Assembly: GCA_014237715.1 (NCBI GenBank)
Contig: JAAZZG010000001.1
Coordinates: 1-64,000, forward strand
Reading direction: 5' to 3'
Length of the DNA: 64,000 bases
Origin: Acidimicrobiales bacterium
GTDB taxonomy: Bacteria; Actinomycetota; Acidimicrobiia; Acidimicrobiales; MedAcidi-G1
The position numbers and the translations under genes are program-made. This document shows, piece after piece, positions 1 through 8,315 of this stretch (the stretch's first letter is position 1; the number at the start of each line of letters is the position of its first letter). Below the pieces are notes generated by a model. The model did not search any database. It had not been told where the DNA came from and was given only the letters and a program-made list of their open reading frames with translations.

Positions 1-2
1 AG

Positions 3-671
3 GTCGATACGGGCGTTCCAGCATTTGGTCCTGACGGCGCCCAGATCGGCGGCCCCGGCATCATCGAGGTCTTCGCGGACTGGAAACGCCTCGAGGGTCC
101 CGACGAGGCACCCCGGGTGAACGGTCGGATTCGGGGACTCGTCCAGGCCTCGGTCGGGGGGTTCGCCGAGGACGTGGCCGAAGAGGTGGAACGCCACGGC
201 TTTGCCTGCCGTGACGGCTCCCACGGCCGGTGTGCCTGGCTGCAGCATCGGCAGGAGGTGCTGTTGGCTACCGACGAACTCTTCAGCGTCCGCGACGTCG
301 TACGACGCCTCATGCCGGGTGCATCGGCTGTCGACGAGGAGATCCGCACCGAGACGTTCGACCTGGAGACCGGCCGTCCTATCACCGTGGCTGAACTCTT
401 CGACCCGATGACCGACTGGGTCGCAGCGGTGTCCATCGAGGCCATCAGTCGATTGGCCCGGGAACCGTGGACCGACGAGCGCCGGGTCGTTGGTGCATCA
501 TCCGAGTCGGGCAACTTCGAGCGATTCAACCTCACCCACGGGGGGCTGGTGCTGTCCTTCGCTCCGGGCTCCATTGGTGGCCACGGCAGCAACACCGTGT
601 CGATCACCATCCCGTATCGGGCCCTGGACGGCTTCTGGGCTGAGGACGGCCCGGTCTCCCGCATCGAATAG
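3..671 (+). CDS. DUF3298-like (RsiV C-terminal type) protein, 5' truncated
   Basis: The frame is open from the left edge of the window to the stop at 669-671, so the true start lies outside; 222 residues are visible. The C-terminal third carries the pattern of DUF3298 domains, as in the anti-sigma factor RsiV: a stretch on 'fields set by input' (ITVAELFDP), then a region GLVLSFAPGSIGG, and finally the strand SITIPYRAL near the C-terminus. No signal peptide can be judged because the N-terminus is missing. DUF3298 proteins are usually exported or membrane-anchored; that is family knowledge and cannot be confirmed here. A GTG at 117 could start a shorter protein, but the uninterrupted upstream frame makes an upstream start more likely. 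Confidence 0.6.
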   Translation, partial: VDTGVPAFGPDGAQIGGPGIIEVFADWKRLEGPDEAPRVNGRIRGLVQASVGGFAEDVAEEVERHGFACRDGSHGRCAWLQHRQEVLLATDELFSVRDVVRRLMPGASAVDEEIRTETFDLETGRPITVAELFDPMTDWVAAVSIEAISRLAREPWTDERRVVGASSESGNFERFNLTHGGLVLSFAPGSIGGHGSNTVSITIPYRALDGFWAEDGPVSRIE

Positions 672-700
672 CCGGAGGTTGACCGCCTAGTTTTCGGGCC

Positions 701-1396
701 ATGGGCATTGAAGAGAACAACCTCCTCGAGGTGATGCGAACCACGTTCTCGTGTCGGGACTTCACCGATGCCCCGGTCACCGACGACCAGCTCCACAGGA
801 TCCTGGACGCGGCCCGCTTCGCTCCGTCAGGCGGCAACCGGCAGGGTTCGCACGTGGTCGTCGTCCGGGACCGCTCCCTACGCCAACGGCTTGGCGAGCT
901 CTGCGGTCCGACCATGCGTCTCTATGCCGCGCAGGGTGCCGCTGGCGAGACGCCGTTCAATACTGTCGTCGAATCCGTGGTCGATCCCGAGGTGGCGATG
1001 GCAGGTGACGACTCGACTCCCTCGGGTTCCCCGGACCTGTTCGAGCGCCTCGGCGAGGTGCCGGTGGTCCTCGTCGTCACCGTGGACCTGTCGGTCGTGG
1101 CGTCGATGGACAAGGACCTCGACCGGGTGGGCGTGGTCACCGGCGCATCGGTGTACCCGTTGGTCTGGAACATCCTTCTGGCGGCCCGCACCGAAGGCCT
1201 GGCCGGCGTGGTTACTACCGCCGTGGTGCCTGCCGAGGATGAGGTGCGAAGCCTCCTGGGGCTACCCGAACACCATGCGGTGGCGGCCATGCTGCCCCTC
1301 GGCGAGCCCGTCAGGCAGCTCACGAAACTCTCCAGACGACCAGTGGAGAACTTCACGACCATCGACCGGTTCGACGGGCCACCGCTCACTGCCTGA
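701..1396 (+). CDS. Nitroreductase family protein
   Basis: This 231-residue protein has the nitroreductase fold signature: an N-terminal FMN-binding stretch (around residues 16-45, with SCRDF, PVTDDQL and the segment AARFAPSGGNRQ) and a C-terminal stretch with GVVTT and a LPEHHAVAAMLPLGEP-type end that closes the flavin site. Family members are FMN-dependent NAD(P)H oxidoreductases acting on nitro compounds, quinones or unsaturated substrates; the substrate cannot be told here. The ATG at 701 follows the preceding gene by 29 bp without a clear ribosome binding site. It precedes a second flavin/F420-type oxidoreductase in the same direction (35 bp gap), so the two may be cotranscribed. Confidence 0.85.
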   Translation: MGIEENNLLEVMRTTFSCRDFTDAPVTDDQLHRILDAARFAPSGGNRQGSHVVVVRDRSLRQRLGELCGPTMRLYAAQGAAGETPFNTVVESVVDPEVAMAGDDSTPSGSPDLFERLGEVPVVLVVTVDLSVVASMDKDLDRVGVVTGASVYPLVWNILLAARTEGLAGVVTTAVVPAEDEVRSLLGLPEHHAVAAMLPLGEPVRQLTKLSRRPVENFTTIDRFDGPPLTA

Positions 1397-1431
1397 CCGG
1401 GCACCGGCGACTAGGCGATGGGACCGATCTG

Positions 1432-2271
1432 ATGGAACTGGGCATCACCATCCACCTAACCGACCGGTCAATGGACGTCCGTGATCTTGCCTTGGCGGCA
1501 GAGGAGCGGGGCTTCTCGTCGCTTTGGGTGCCTGAACACACCCACATCCCGACCAACCGAATCACCTCGGCTCCGGATGGTGAATCCGAGCTGGCTGACG
1601 AGTACGCGCGATCACCCGACCCCTGGATCTCCCTGGCGGCCGCGGCGGCCGTTACCGGGCGGATCCGGCTGGGTTCCGGTGTATCGCTGGCGGCCCAGCA
1701 CCACCCGATCAATCTCGCCAAGGCCGTGGCCAGCGTCGACTGTCTGTCGGCCGGCCGCACGGTGTGTGGTGTGGGCTTCGGATGGAACCGGGAGGAGATG
1801 GCCGACCACGGGGTCGACTTCGCCACCCGCCGAGCCCGGGTGCGTGAACACGTGGCCGCCATGCGAAGCCTGTGGGCTGACGAGGAAGCGGAGTTCCACG
1901 GCGAGTTCGTCGACTTCGACCCCTGCTGGTCGTGGCCGGTACCCGTCCAGCGGCCCGGACCATCGGTCCTGATCGGCGGCGGGGGAGGACCCCGGCTGCT
2001 TGCCGAGGTGGCGGCCTGGGCCGACGGCTGGCTACCTATTGGAGGATCCGGTCTGCAGGCAGGCATGGAGGCGCTCCGGATGATTTGCGACGAGGTGGGA
2101 CGGGACGTGGCGGACCTGGCGGTCATCCCCATCGGCACCATTCCTGAATCAGGGAAATTGGAGCACTACGCGTCGCTCGGTATCACCGAGACGGTGCTCC
2201 GTGTGCCGTCCGCCGGTCGGGACGAGGTCTTGCCGGTGCTCGATGCCTACATGCGGTTCCTCAAGGTCTGA
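1432..2271 (+). CDS. LLM class F420-dependent oxidoreductase
   Basis: This 279-residue protein is a luciferase-like monooxygenase family member. It shows the typical N-terminal sequence (ELGITIHLTD, then AEERGFSSLWVPEHTHIP), the core GRIRLGSGV, the motif VGFGWNREEM near residue 116, and GGGGGPRLLAEVAAWADGW near 183-201. In actinobacteria this LLM subgroup generally uses coenzyme F420 rather than FMN; that assignment rests on family resemblance, not on a proven cofactor residue. ATG at 1432. It stops three bases before the next gene's GTG, which suggests an operon with the phosphohistidine-domain gene downstream and perhaps the nitroreductase upstream. Confidence 0.85.
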   Translation: MELGITIHLTDRSMDVRDLALAAEERGFSSLWVPEHTHIPTNRITSAPDGESELADEYARSPDPWISLAAAAAVTGRIRLGSGVSLAAQHHPINLAKAVASVDCLSAGRTVCGVGFGWNREEMADHGVDFATRRARVREHVAAMRSLWADEEAEFHGEFVDFDPCWSWPVPVQRPGPSVLIGGGGGPRLLAEVAAWADGWLPIGGSGLQAGMEALRMICDEVGRDVADLAVIPIGTIPESGKLEHYASLGITETVLRVPSAGRDEVLPVLDAYMRFLKV

Positions 2272-2274
2272 CCT

Positions 2275-4041
2275 GTGGCTCGGCAGCACATGGAAGGGGA
2301 CGTTCAAGGAGAACTGGCTGACTTCGGACTGGGGCCCTACGTGCATGGGACGCCGAGCCGACGGTTTCCGGTCTACACCCGTGGAAACGCCGGCGAGGTC
2401 TACCCTCAGCCCGTCTTTCCGCTTACCTCTGCCATGGCCAAGGCGTTTGCCGGGGATTCGACGGGTGACTTTCTCCGATCCACCGGGATGCTCACCGACG
2501 CGGAGTGCGACGAGGATGCCGATGTCTTCATGGGTGTGTTCGGTGGCTACGCGTACATCAATCTTTCAGTCACCCGGGTGGTGGCCATCCGGACGCCCGG
2601 AATGTCCCTCAACGATGCCGATGCGCCGTTCCTGGGGGCAGAGGCGCTGGCCCCCGAGCACATAGCGGACCGTCGGGACCGGAACTGGATCGCCACCGTG
2701 CGTGGTCTCCGGTACGGCTGGCGGGTGCTGGCCAGCCCGGACCTCCCGGCGTTGGACGATGCGGCGGCCGAGATCGCCACCTGGCGGGCCGGCCTCACAC
2801 CGATCTGCGAGGCCTCTGACGACGAGTTGTTCGACGAGACGGCACAGATGCTCCCGATGATCAGCCGGATCTTCGCCCTCCACCTATCGATCACCGGGGG
2901 CACGGGAATCGGTCTCGACGCCCTGCGACGGACCGCGGGTCGTCATGGCGAGGACCTGATGGCCCTGCTTGGCGGGCTGGGCGACGTGGATTCGGCGGTT
3001 CCTTCCGATGCCCTCTGGGATCTTGGACGCCTCGTGCGAGGTGATCCCGGTTTGACCGCCCACTTCGACGAGGGGCTCGATGGTCTCGAGACCCGGCTTC
3101 TCGGCGATGCCGCGGCGGCGGATTTCCTGGCGGCCTTTAACGGGTTCCTCGCTCGACATGGCGCCCGCGGCCCCAACGAGTGGGAGATGGGCTGTGACGT
3201 GTGGGGGACGAAGCCGGCGTTGCCGCTGGCCCTTGTCGACCGCATGCGCCATGCCGACGATGACCATTCTCCGGGTGTCCGGGGGGCTCGACGGGCGACG
3301 GACCGTGAAGATGCGGTGGCCGCGGCCCGGCGCCGTGTCCGCCGCCACGAGCGGTGGCTGTTCGACCGGGGGTTGCGATGCACGGTGGTCCGCACCCGGG
3401 GCCGGGAGCGGTGCAAGACGATTCTGGTGGAGGCCATCCACGAGGGTCGGCTTCGGCTCCGGGAACTCGGCCGCCGCCTGGCCGAACGCCATCCCGGCGT
3501 GGCTCACGATGACCTGTTCTTCGTGACCCTCGACGAGGCCCCTACCTACCGGGCCGGACCCGAGGCGTTCGTCGACGTGGTGTCCGCCCGACGGGCCATC
3601 CGAAATCGGTTGGAGGCGCTCGAACCGCCGTTCTCCTTCGCCGGCCGACTCCCACCGACTGACACCTGGCGGCGACGTGCAGATGCGACGACCGCCGAGG
3701 CGCTGGCGCCAGGAACCGTGCTCACCGGTACGGGCGGCTCGCCCGGCGTAGCCCGAGGGCGGGCACGGGTGGTCACCGACCCGTCAGACCCCGGCGACCT
3801 CGGACCGGGTGACGTCCTGGTGGCACCGTTGACCGATCCATCGTGGACACCGTTGTTCGTGCCCGTGGAGGCCGTGGTGGTCGACGTCGGTGGTCAGATG
3901 AGCCACGCGGTGATCGTGTCGCGTGAGCTGGGCCTGCCGTGCGTGGTGGCCGCCACCGGGGCGACGACCGCCATTCTCGATGGCACACTGATCGAGGTCG
4001 ACGGTGCCGCCGGGACGATTCGGATCCTGGGCGACGGGTGA
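2275..4041 (+). CDS. PEP-utilising enzyme mobile-domain protein (stand-alone phosphohistidine swivel)
   Basis: The 588-residue protein ends in a PEP-utilisers mobile (swivelling phosphohistidine) domain: about residues 480-588, with GSPGVARGRARVV, the 'DVLVAPLTDPSW' stretch and the phosphate-accepting His in GGQMSHAVIVSRE. The first 450 residues resemble the middle and C-terminal parts of rifampin phosphotransferase/PEP-synthase-like proteins, and no ATP-grasp nucleotide-binding domain is present. It therefore cannot phosphorylate itself in the usual way and may need a partner or act as a binding protein. GTG start at 2275; an ATG at 2290 is an alternative. It is 3 bp downstream of the LLM oxidoreductase and converges on serC. 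Confidence 0.75.
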   Translation: MARQHMEGDVQGELADFGLGPYVHGTPSRRFPVYTRGNAGEVYPQPVFPLTSAMAKAFAGDSTGDFLRSTGMLTDAECDEDADVFMGVFGGYAYINLSVTRVVAIRTPGMSLNDADAPFLGAEALAPEHIADRRDRNWIATVRGLRYGWRVLASPDLPALDDAAAEIATWRAGLTPICEASDDELFDETAQMLPMISRIFALHLSITGGTGIGLDALRRTAGRHGEDLMALLGGLGDVDSAVPSDALWDLGRLVRGDPGLTAHFDEGLDGLETRLLGDAAAADFLAAFNGFLARHGARGPNEWEMGCDVWGTKPALPLALVDRMRHADDDHSPGVRGARRATDREDAVAAARRRVRRHERWLFDRGLRCTVVRTRGRERCKTILVEAIHEGRLRLRELGRRLAERHPGVAHDDLFFVTLDEAPTYRAGPEAFVDVVSARRAIRNRLEALEPPFSFAGRLPPTDTWRRRADATTAEALAPGTVLTGTGGSPGVARGRARVVTDPSDPGDLGPGDVLVAPLTDPSWTPLFVPVEAVVVDVGGQMSHAVIVSRELGLPCVVAATGATTAILDGTLIEVDGAAGTIRILGDG

Positions 4042-4042
4042 G

Positions 4043-5134
4043 TCAACCGTGGGCGGAGCGGAACCCGTCCATGAAGTCGACGAGCATCCGGACACTGTCC
4101 ACCCGGAGGGCGTTGTAGACGCTGGCCCGGATACCACCCACGCTGCGGTGGCCCTTCAGGTTCACCATGCCTGCATCGGCGGCCTCGGCCACAAACCGCT
4201 CCTCCAGGTCCTCGTCGGGTAGGCGGAACACGATGTTCATGTGTGACCGGCTGGCCTCGTCGACCGGGCAGACGTACCAACCGTCGCTCTCGTCGATGGC
4301 TCCGTAGAGGATTGAAGCTCGCTGCGCGGCCCGCTGCTCGAAGGTGGCCAGACCGCCCTCGGTGTGCATCCAGCGAAGCACTTTGCCCATGACGTAGATG
4401 GCGAACATGGGGGGCGTGTTGGCCATGGAGTTGTTGGAGTCATGGGTGGCGTAGTCGAGGTAGGAGGTCAGGTTGCGGCCGTGGCTCGACAGCCGATCCT
4501 TCCTGACGATCACGACAGCCAGACCGGCGGGCCCGAGGTTCTTCTGGGCGCCGCCGTACACGAGGTCGTGGACGTCCCAGTCGATGGGGCGGCTCAGGAA
4601 GTCCGAGCTCATGTCGGTCACCAGCGGTACGTTGGCCGACGGCAACTCGGGGAATCGGATGCCGCCGATGGTCTCGTTGCTGGTTAGGTGGAGGTAACGG
4701 CTGCCGTCGCGGACCTCGATCTCGTCTGTGCCTGGCATGCGGTCGAAAGCGCCCTCGGCGTCGGTCCACGCCTCGTACACGGGGGCGACCTTGCGGGCGT
4801 CGCCGATGGCCTTCTTGCCCCAGGTGCCGGAGTTCACGTAGCCGGCCGTCTCGCCGTCGGCCAGCAGGTTCATCGGAACCTGGGCGAACTGCAACGAGGC
4901 GCCGCCCTGCAGGAACAGGATGGAGAACTCGTCGGGCACCGAAGCCAACGAACGGAAGTCGGCCAGGGCGTTCATGTGGACGGCGTCGTAGGCCGGCGCG
5001 CGGTGGCTTGCCTCGATGATCGACATGCCGGTGCCGTCGAAGTCGAGGAGCTCGTCACGCACCTCTTCGAGGACCGACACCGGAAGGGTGCACGGGCCCG
5101 CGCAGAAGTTGTGGACACGGGTGGACGTGGTCAT
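4043..5134 (-). CDS. serC: Phosphoserine aminotransferase
   Basis: A 363-residue class V PLP aminotransferase. It converts 3-phosphohydroxypyruvate and glutamate to phosphoserine in serine synthesis, and can also act in pyridoxine synthesis. Diagnostic stretches are the N-terminal NFCAGPCTLP, GTGMSIIEASHR, LFLQGGASLQFAQVPMNLL, GYVNSGTWGKKAI and the PLP lysine in YGGAQKNLGPAG near residue 196. The start ATG is preceded by AAGGGAG at a good distance. The sequence is of the enterobacterial/Bacillus type of SerC and differs from the usual mycobacterial type. It converges tail to tail with the swivel-domain gene, 1 bp apart. Confidence 0.95.
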   Translation of the reverse strand: MTTSTRVHNFCAGPCTLPVSVLEEVRDELLDFDGTGMSIIEASHRAPAYDAVHMNALADFRSLASVPDEFSILFLQGGASLQFAQVPMNLLADGETAGYVNSGTWGKKAIGDARKVAPVYEAWTDAEGAFDRMPGTDEIEVRDGSRYLHLTSNETIGGIRFPELPSANVPLVTDMSSDFLSRPIDWDVHDLVYGGAQKNLGPAGLAVVIVRKDRLSSHGRNLTSYLDYATHDSNNSMANTPPMFAIYVMGKVLRWMHTEGGLATFEQRAAQRASILYGAIDESDGWYVCPVDEASRSHMNIVFRLPDEDLEERFVAEAADAGMVNLKGHRSVGGIRASVYNALRVDSVRMLVDFMDGFRSAHG

Positions 5135-5362
5135 CGGGGTTCTCCCTTGGTCGAGCCCGGGCCGGCCGTAGCGGACACGAGGTCGTCGGTAGATGTCCCG
5201 TGAGGGGACAGGGCCTGAATGGACTCGCCCATCCTACTTGAGTGGTTTCGGCGGGGGGAGGGGTCGGCCCGAGCCGCTCATTGGCGCAACCCGCTCAACC
5301 GGTGATCTGGGTCAGCGAGTGGCCTGTGTCAACGGGTGGCCTGTGTCAACGGGTGGCGGGTA
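5135..5362. other. Intergenic region with a 17-bp tandem repeat
   Basis: No gene is seen in this 228-bp gap between the serC start and the end of the CapA-like gene. It must contain the serC promoter. At its right end a 17-bp unit (GTGGCCTGTGTCAACGG) occurs twice in tandem at 5319-5335 and 5336-5352, and a degenerate third copy runs into the last codons of the CapA-like gene. No terminator-like hairpin with a T-tract was recognised. Confidence 0.5.
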
Positions 5363-5370
5363 TCAGCCGG
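5319..5370. repeat. Short tandem repeat, 17-bp period
   Basis: Two perfect 17-bp copies (GTGGCCTGTGTCAACGG, 5319-5335 and 5336-5352) are followed by a partly matching copy at 5353-5370 that overlaps the stop codon of the minus-strand gene. This looks like local slippage; no function is proposed. Confidence 0.6.
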
Positions 5371-6628
5371 TGGTGAACGTGAGGCGACGCAGGACGGATT
5401 CGACTACGGCTGCTGTCCGGGCGGCCGAGTCGGCCAGCATGGCGGGATCGGCCAGATCGGGTTCGTTGATTCCGATGGGCACCACCTCGTGGGTTGTCTC
5501 CCGATCAACCCACGTCGGGACGTAGCCCACGTCGGTGATTCGGGCGCCATCAGCCGTCTCGGTGACCTGGAACCAGGCGATGAGGCCGTCCTGGGTCTCG
5601 GGTGGGCAAGAACTGCACGGGTTGGTCTCGTCGCCGGGCTGGTTGGTGAGCAGATTGCCCAGTCCGAACGCCACGGCGTCGCCACCACGTCGGACTACCG
5701 GCTGGACGACGTGGGCGTGGTGCCCGAGCACCAGGTCGACCTCGGGGGCGGCTAGCAGACGTTCAGCTGCCGAGCGTTGTCGGTCCGTGGGGTCGGCCCG
5801 GTACTCCTCGCCCCAGTGCACGCTGACGACCACGAAGTCGGCACCGTCGGATCGGGCCGCCGCCGCCTCGCTGACCACCCGGTCCACGTCGAGGTGGGGG
5901 ACCATCCACGGTGGGTCCACGGGAAGATCCCGGCCGTTGATGAGGTCGGTGACCGAGAAGTGAGCCACCCGGAGGCCGCCGGGAGTGAACCAGGCTGGCC
6001 CGGCGGCGTCCTCTGTGTCGGCCATGCCGGCGGTGGCCAGTCCGACCCGCCGCAGGTGGTGGAGGGTGGCCGTCACGCTGGACGGCCCCGAATCCAGAGC
6101 GTGGTTCGACGCGAGTGAGCAGCCGTCGTAACCGGCGTCGGCAATGGCGTCGGCCAGCGATGACGGCACCCGGAACGTGCCTCGGAAGCTGAGGTCCCGG
6201 TCGTCCATAGACAACGGACTCTCGAGATGACAGAGGGCCAGGTCTGCACCAGCGATGATCGGGCGAATCCGTGCGAACAGGGGAGTGAAGTCCCATCCGT
6301 TCTCGCTGGTGGCCCGTTCGGCTACGGCACCGTGGCTGATGATGTCCCCGGTGGCCACCAGCGTGAATGACAGCGGGGTCGGAGCGGTACCCGTCGGTTC
6401 GACCCCGTCGGTGTCGTTGGTTGAGGTCACGGCGCTGGACCCGGCAGCGGGGACCGTGCTGTTGACCGGTGTTTCAACCGGAGTCTCGGTCAGGGCCGAT
6501 GGTTCCGGGTCGCCGCTGCCCACGAGGTCAGCCACGAGGAGCACCAGGAGGGCCACCATGGTGACGACCTGGAGCCGCCAGGCCAGTCGCCGTTCGGAAC
6601 GGAACAGAGGGTGGACAGGATCGCTCAC
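5363..6628 (-). CDS. CapA family protein (poly-gamma-glutamate synthesis-like metallophosphoesterase)
   Basis: The 421-residue protein has one N-terminal membrane segment (about residues 18-36, LQVVTMVALLVLLVADLVG), a Thr/Pro/Ser-rich linker, then a CapA/PGA-cap domain. Fold signatures are VATGDIISHG, HLESPLS, SLASNHALDSG, SVHWGEEY and LGHHAHVVQP, which together form the calcineurin-like metal site. CapA proteins are membrane-anchored, outward-facing enzymes linked to poly-gamma-glutamate or other envelope polymers. The GTG start at 6628 is chosen because it overlaps the TGA of the upstream amidohydrolase by 4 bp (GTGA), which implies translational coupling. Longer upstream starts would lie inside that gene. 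Confidence 0.8.
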   Translation of the reverse strand: MSDPVHPLFRSERRLAWRLQVVTMVALLVLLVADLVGSGDPEPSALTETPVETPVNSTVPAAGSSAVTSTNDTDGVEPTGTAPTPLSFTLVATGDIISHGAVAERATSENGWDFTPLFARIRPIIAGADLALCHLESPLSMDDRDLSFRGTFRVPSSLADAIADAGYDGCSLASNHALDSGPSSVTATLHHLRRVGLATAGMADTEDAAGPAWFTPGGLRVAHFSVTDLINGRDLPVDPPWMVPHLDVDRVVSEAAAARSDGADFVVVSVHWGEEYRADPTDRQRSAAERLLAAPEVDLVLGHHAHVVQPVVRRGGDAVAFGLGNLLTNQPGDETNPCSSCPPETQDGLIAWFQVTETADGARITDVGYVPTWVDRETTHEVVPIGINEPDLADPAMLADSAARTAAVVESVLRRLTFTTG

Positions 6629-8253
6629 CCGGCGTCGACCTGGCTCAGGAGAGGTACTCCGGGACGCGCCGACCGGTTGGTGGTACCGGCCTCCCGCACA
6701 ACCTGTCCGTTGACCACCACGTGGTGGACACCGACCGACTCCAGCCACGTCTTCTCAATGGTCGCACGGTCGGAAATGGTGGCCGGGTCGAAGACGGTCA
6801 CGTCGGCCGCCGCTCCGGCCGAGAGGCGCCCCCGTTGGGCCATGGCCGGGCTGGAACCCTCCAGCAGTCGGGCCGGGAGGATGGTCATCTTGGCCAGTGC
6901 CTCGGGCAGCGTCAGCACGCCCTGATCGCGCACGTAGTGGCCCAGCACCCGACTGAAACAGCCCGATGCCCGGGGATGGTTGTTGTGGGGCCTTTCGAGG
7001 ATGGCGTCGGATCCCACCATGATCCAGGGGGTGGTCAGCGGCAGTTCGATGTCGTCGTCGGACATGGCGAACGCCGCGGTGAGAAGGTTGTCCTTCCGGG
7101 CTGCTTGCCATCCAGCCTCGTCGAGGCGCTTGGACGTGGCCGCGACCTGGAGGTCGGCCACCGTGATGCCGTACTTCTCCCGGAAGTTGTCGAACCGGGC
7201 GCTATTCGCGTAGGTGGCCCAGAAGGTGTAGGGGTAGGAGCAGGCCGTCAGGGCCAGCCCGTCGGTCCGCGCTGCTTCCATCTGGGCGATCGCCTCGGCC
7301 ATCCGCCCGGTGCCGCCGGTCGAGTTGACGTGCTCGATGTGGACGGCACAGCCCGTTCGCCGGGCCACGGTGACCGCCTCGGCAATGGCCTCCTCCTGGG
7401 TCCCCGGTTCCAGGTTCTCCGAGTACCGGAGGTGCAGGCAGAGGGGCACGCCGTGGGAGGCGGCGAGGTCACCGTGACGAAGCATCTCGTCGAGGGTCAC
7501 GCCGGGGACGTATTCCGGTTGCTCGTGGATGCCCAGTGCGCCCCCTCGTAGGTCAGCGTCGGCCCGTCGGATCAACTCGTCGATATGGCGATCGGTGGCG
7601 TAGTCGATGCCCGCACCGATGGCTGCCCGGTGGCTGTACTGGTCGGTGGCGCCGCCGTAGTTGACCGGTGGCCGGTGGGTAGCCGAGCGCGACAGAAACG
7701 TGTCCATTGGGTCGTTGATCCCGTGCATGCAGAGGTTGGAGGTGACCCCGTCGGCGATCTTGTTCCATTCTCCGTAACCGTTCACAGGGTAGGAAAGGAT
7801 GTCGATGAAGCCAGGAGCGACCACCAGCCCGGTGGCGTTCAGCGTTGAACGGCCGATCAGCGGTGTGGTGGCCACCGTCATCACGGTGTCGCCGTCGATG
7901 CCCACGTGGGCCACAGCGTCGAACCCGGTCTCCGGGTCGATGACCCGCCCGCCGGCAACCACCAGGTCGTAGCGGTGGGTGTCGACCGTGGTGGTGGTCT
8001 CATCGGGCCCACCGGTCGACGTCGTCGATGGTTCCGGGGGCCGGCTGGTGGATGAGCGAGGAACCGCCGGAATGGTGGTCGGGCCGCCGGCGGTGGCCCC
8101 ACCATTCGGTCTGCCGGGAAGCCGCCGACCGAGGGCGAGGAGGGCGGTGCCGAAACCGATGCCGAGGACGACTCGTCGTCTACCCACCGCCTTGGGCCGC
8201 AAGTCGGTATCCGGGTACGAGTCGGGTTGCGGGTCGTCGGCAGCCTCGTCCAC
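6625..8253 (-). CDS. N-acyl-D-amino-acid deacylase-like amidohydrolase, probably exported
   Basis: This 542-residue protein has an N-terminal GRRR-V-V-L-G segment followed by a hydrophobic stretch, which resembles a Tat signal, and then a Pro/Thr-rich linker. From about residue 95 it is an amidohydrolase of the D-aminoacylase/dihydroorotase type: LVVAGGRVIDPETG, LVVAPGFID, AVHIEHVNSTGG, MVGSDAI and a C-terminal RGRLSAGAAADVTVFDP. The metal-binding His-x-His that normally follows GFID is replaced by FIDILSYP, with no histidine. GTG at 8253 is preferred; the longer upstream frame runs into the divergent gene's 5' region. Its stop overlaps the CapA-like start, so the two probably work on the same cell-envelope substrate. 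Confidence 0.75.
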   Translation of the reverse strand: MDEAADDPQPDSYPDTDLRPKAVGRRRVVLGIGFGTALLALGRRLPGRPNGGATAGGPTTIPAVPRSSTSRPPEPSTTSTGGPDETTTTVDTHRYDLVVAGGRVIDPETGFDAVAHVGIDGDTVMTVATTPLIGRSTLNATGLVVAPGFIDILSYPVNGYGEWNKIADGVTSNLCMHGINDPMDTFLSRSATHRPPVNYGGATDQYSHRAAIGAGIDYATDRHIDELIRRADADLRGGALGIHEQPEYVPGVTLDEMLRHGDLAASHGVPLCLHLRYSENLEPGTQEEAIAEAVTVARRTGCAVHIEHVNSTGGTGRMAEAIAQMEAARTDGLALTACSYPYTFWATYANSARFDNFREKYGITVADLQVAATSKRLDEAGWQAARKDNLLTAAFAMSDDDIELPLTTPWIMVGSDAILERPHNNHPRASGCFSRVLGHYVRDQGVLTLPEALAKMTILPARLLEGSSPAMAQRGRLSAGAAADVTVFDPATISDRATIEKTWLESVGVHHVVVNGQVVREAGTTNRSARPGVPLLSQVDAG

Positions 8254-8315
8254 GGAGCCAGACGCTAGTGGTGGGCCGCCCCGGACCGGGTCCGGGCGGT
8301 GGCTACCGTGGCCGT
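8254..8315. promoter_or_regulatory. Divergent promoter region
   Basis: This short gap of 62 bp separates the two divergent genes starting at 8253 (minus) and 8316 (plus) and must carry at least one promoter. No convincing -10/-35 pair or palindrome could be picked out. Confidence 0.35.

Noticed and set aside
8028-8315. N-terminal extension of the TIM-barrel gene
   Set aside because: It overlaps the start of the divergent amidohydrolase gene, has an Arg/Gly/Pro-rich non-coding look, and the GTG at 8316 is followed at once by a membrane segment.
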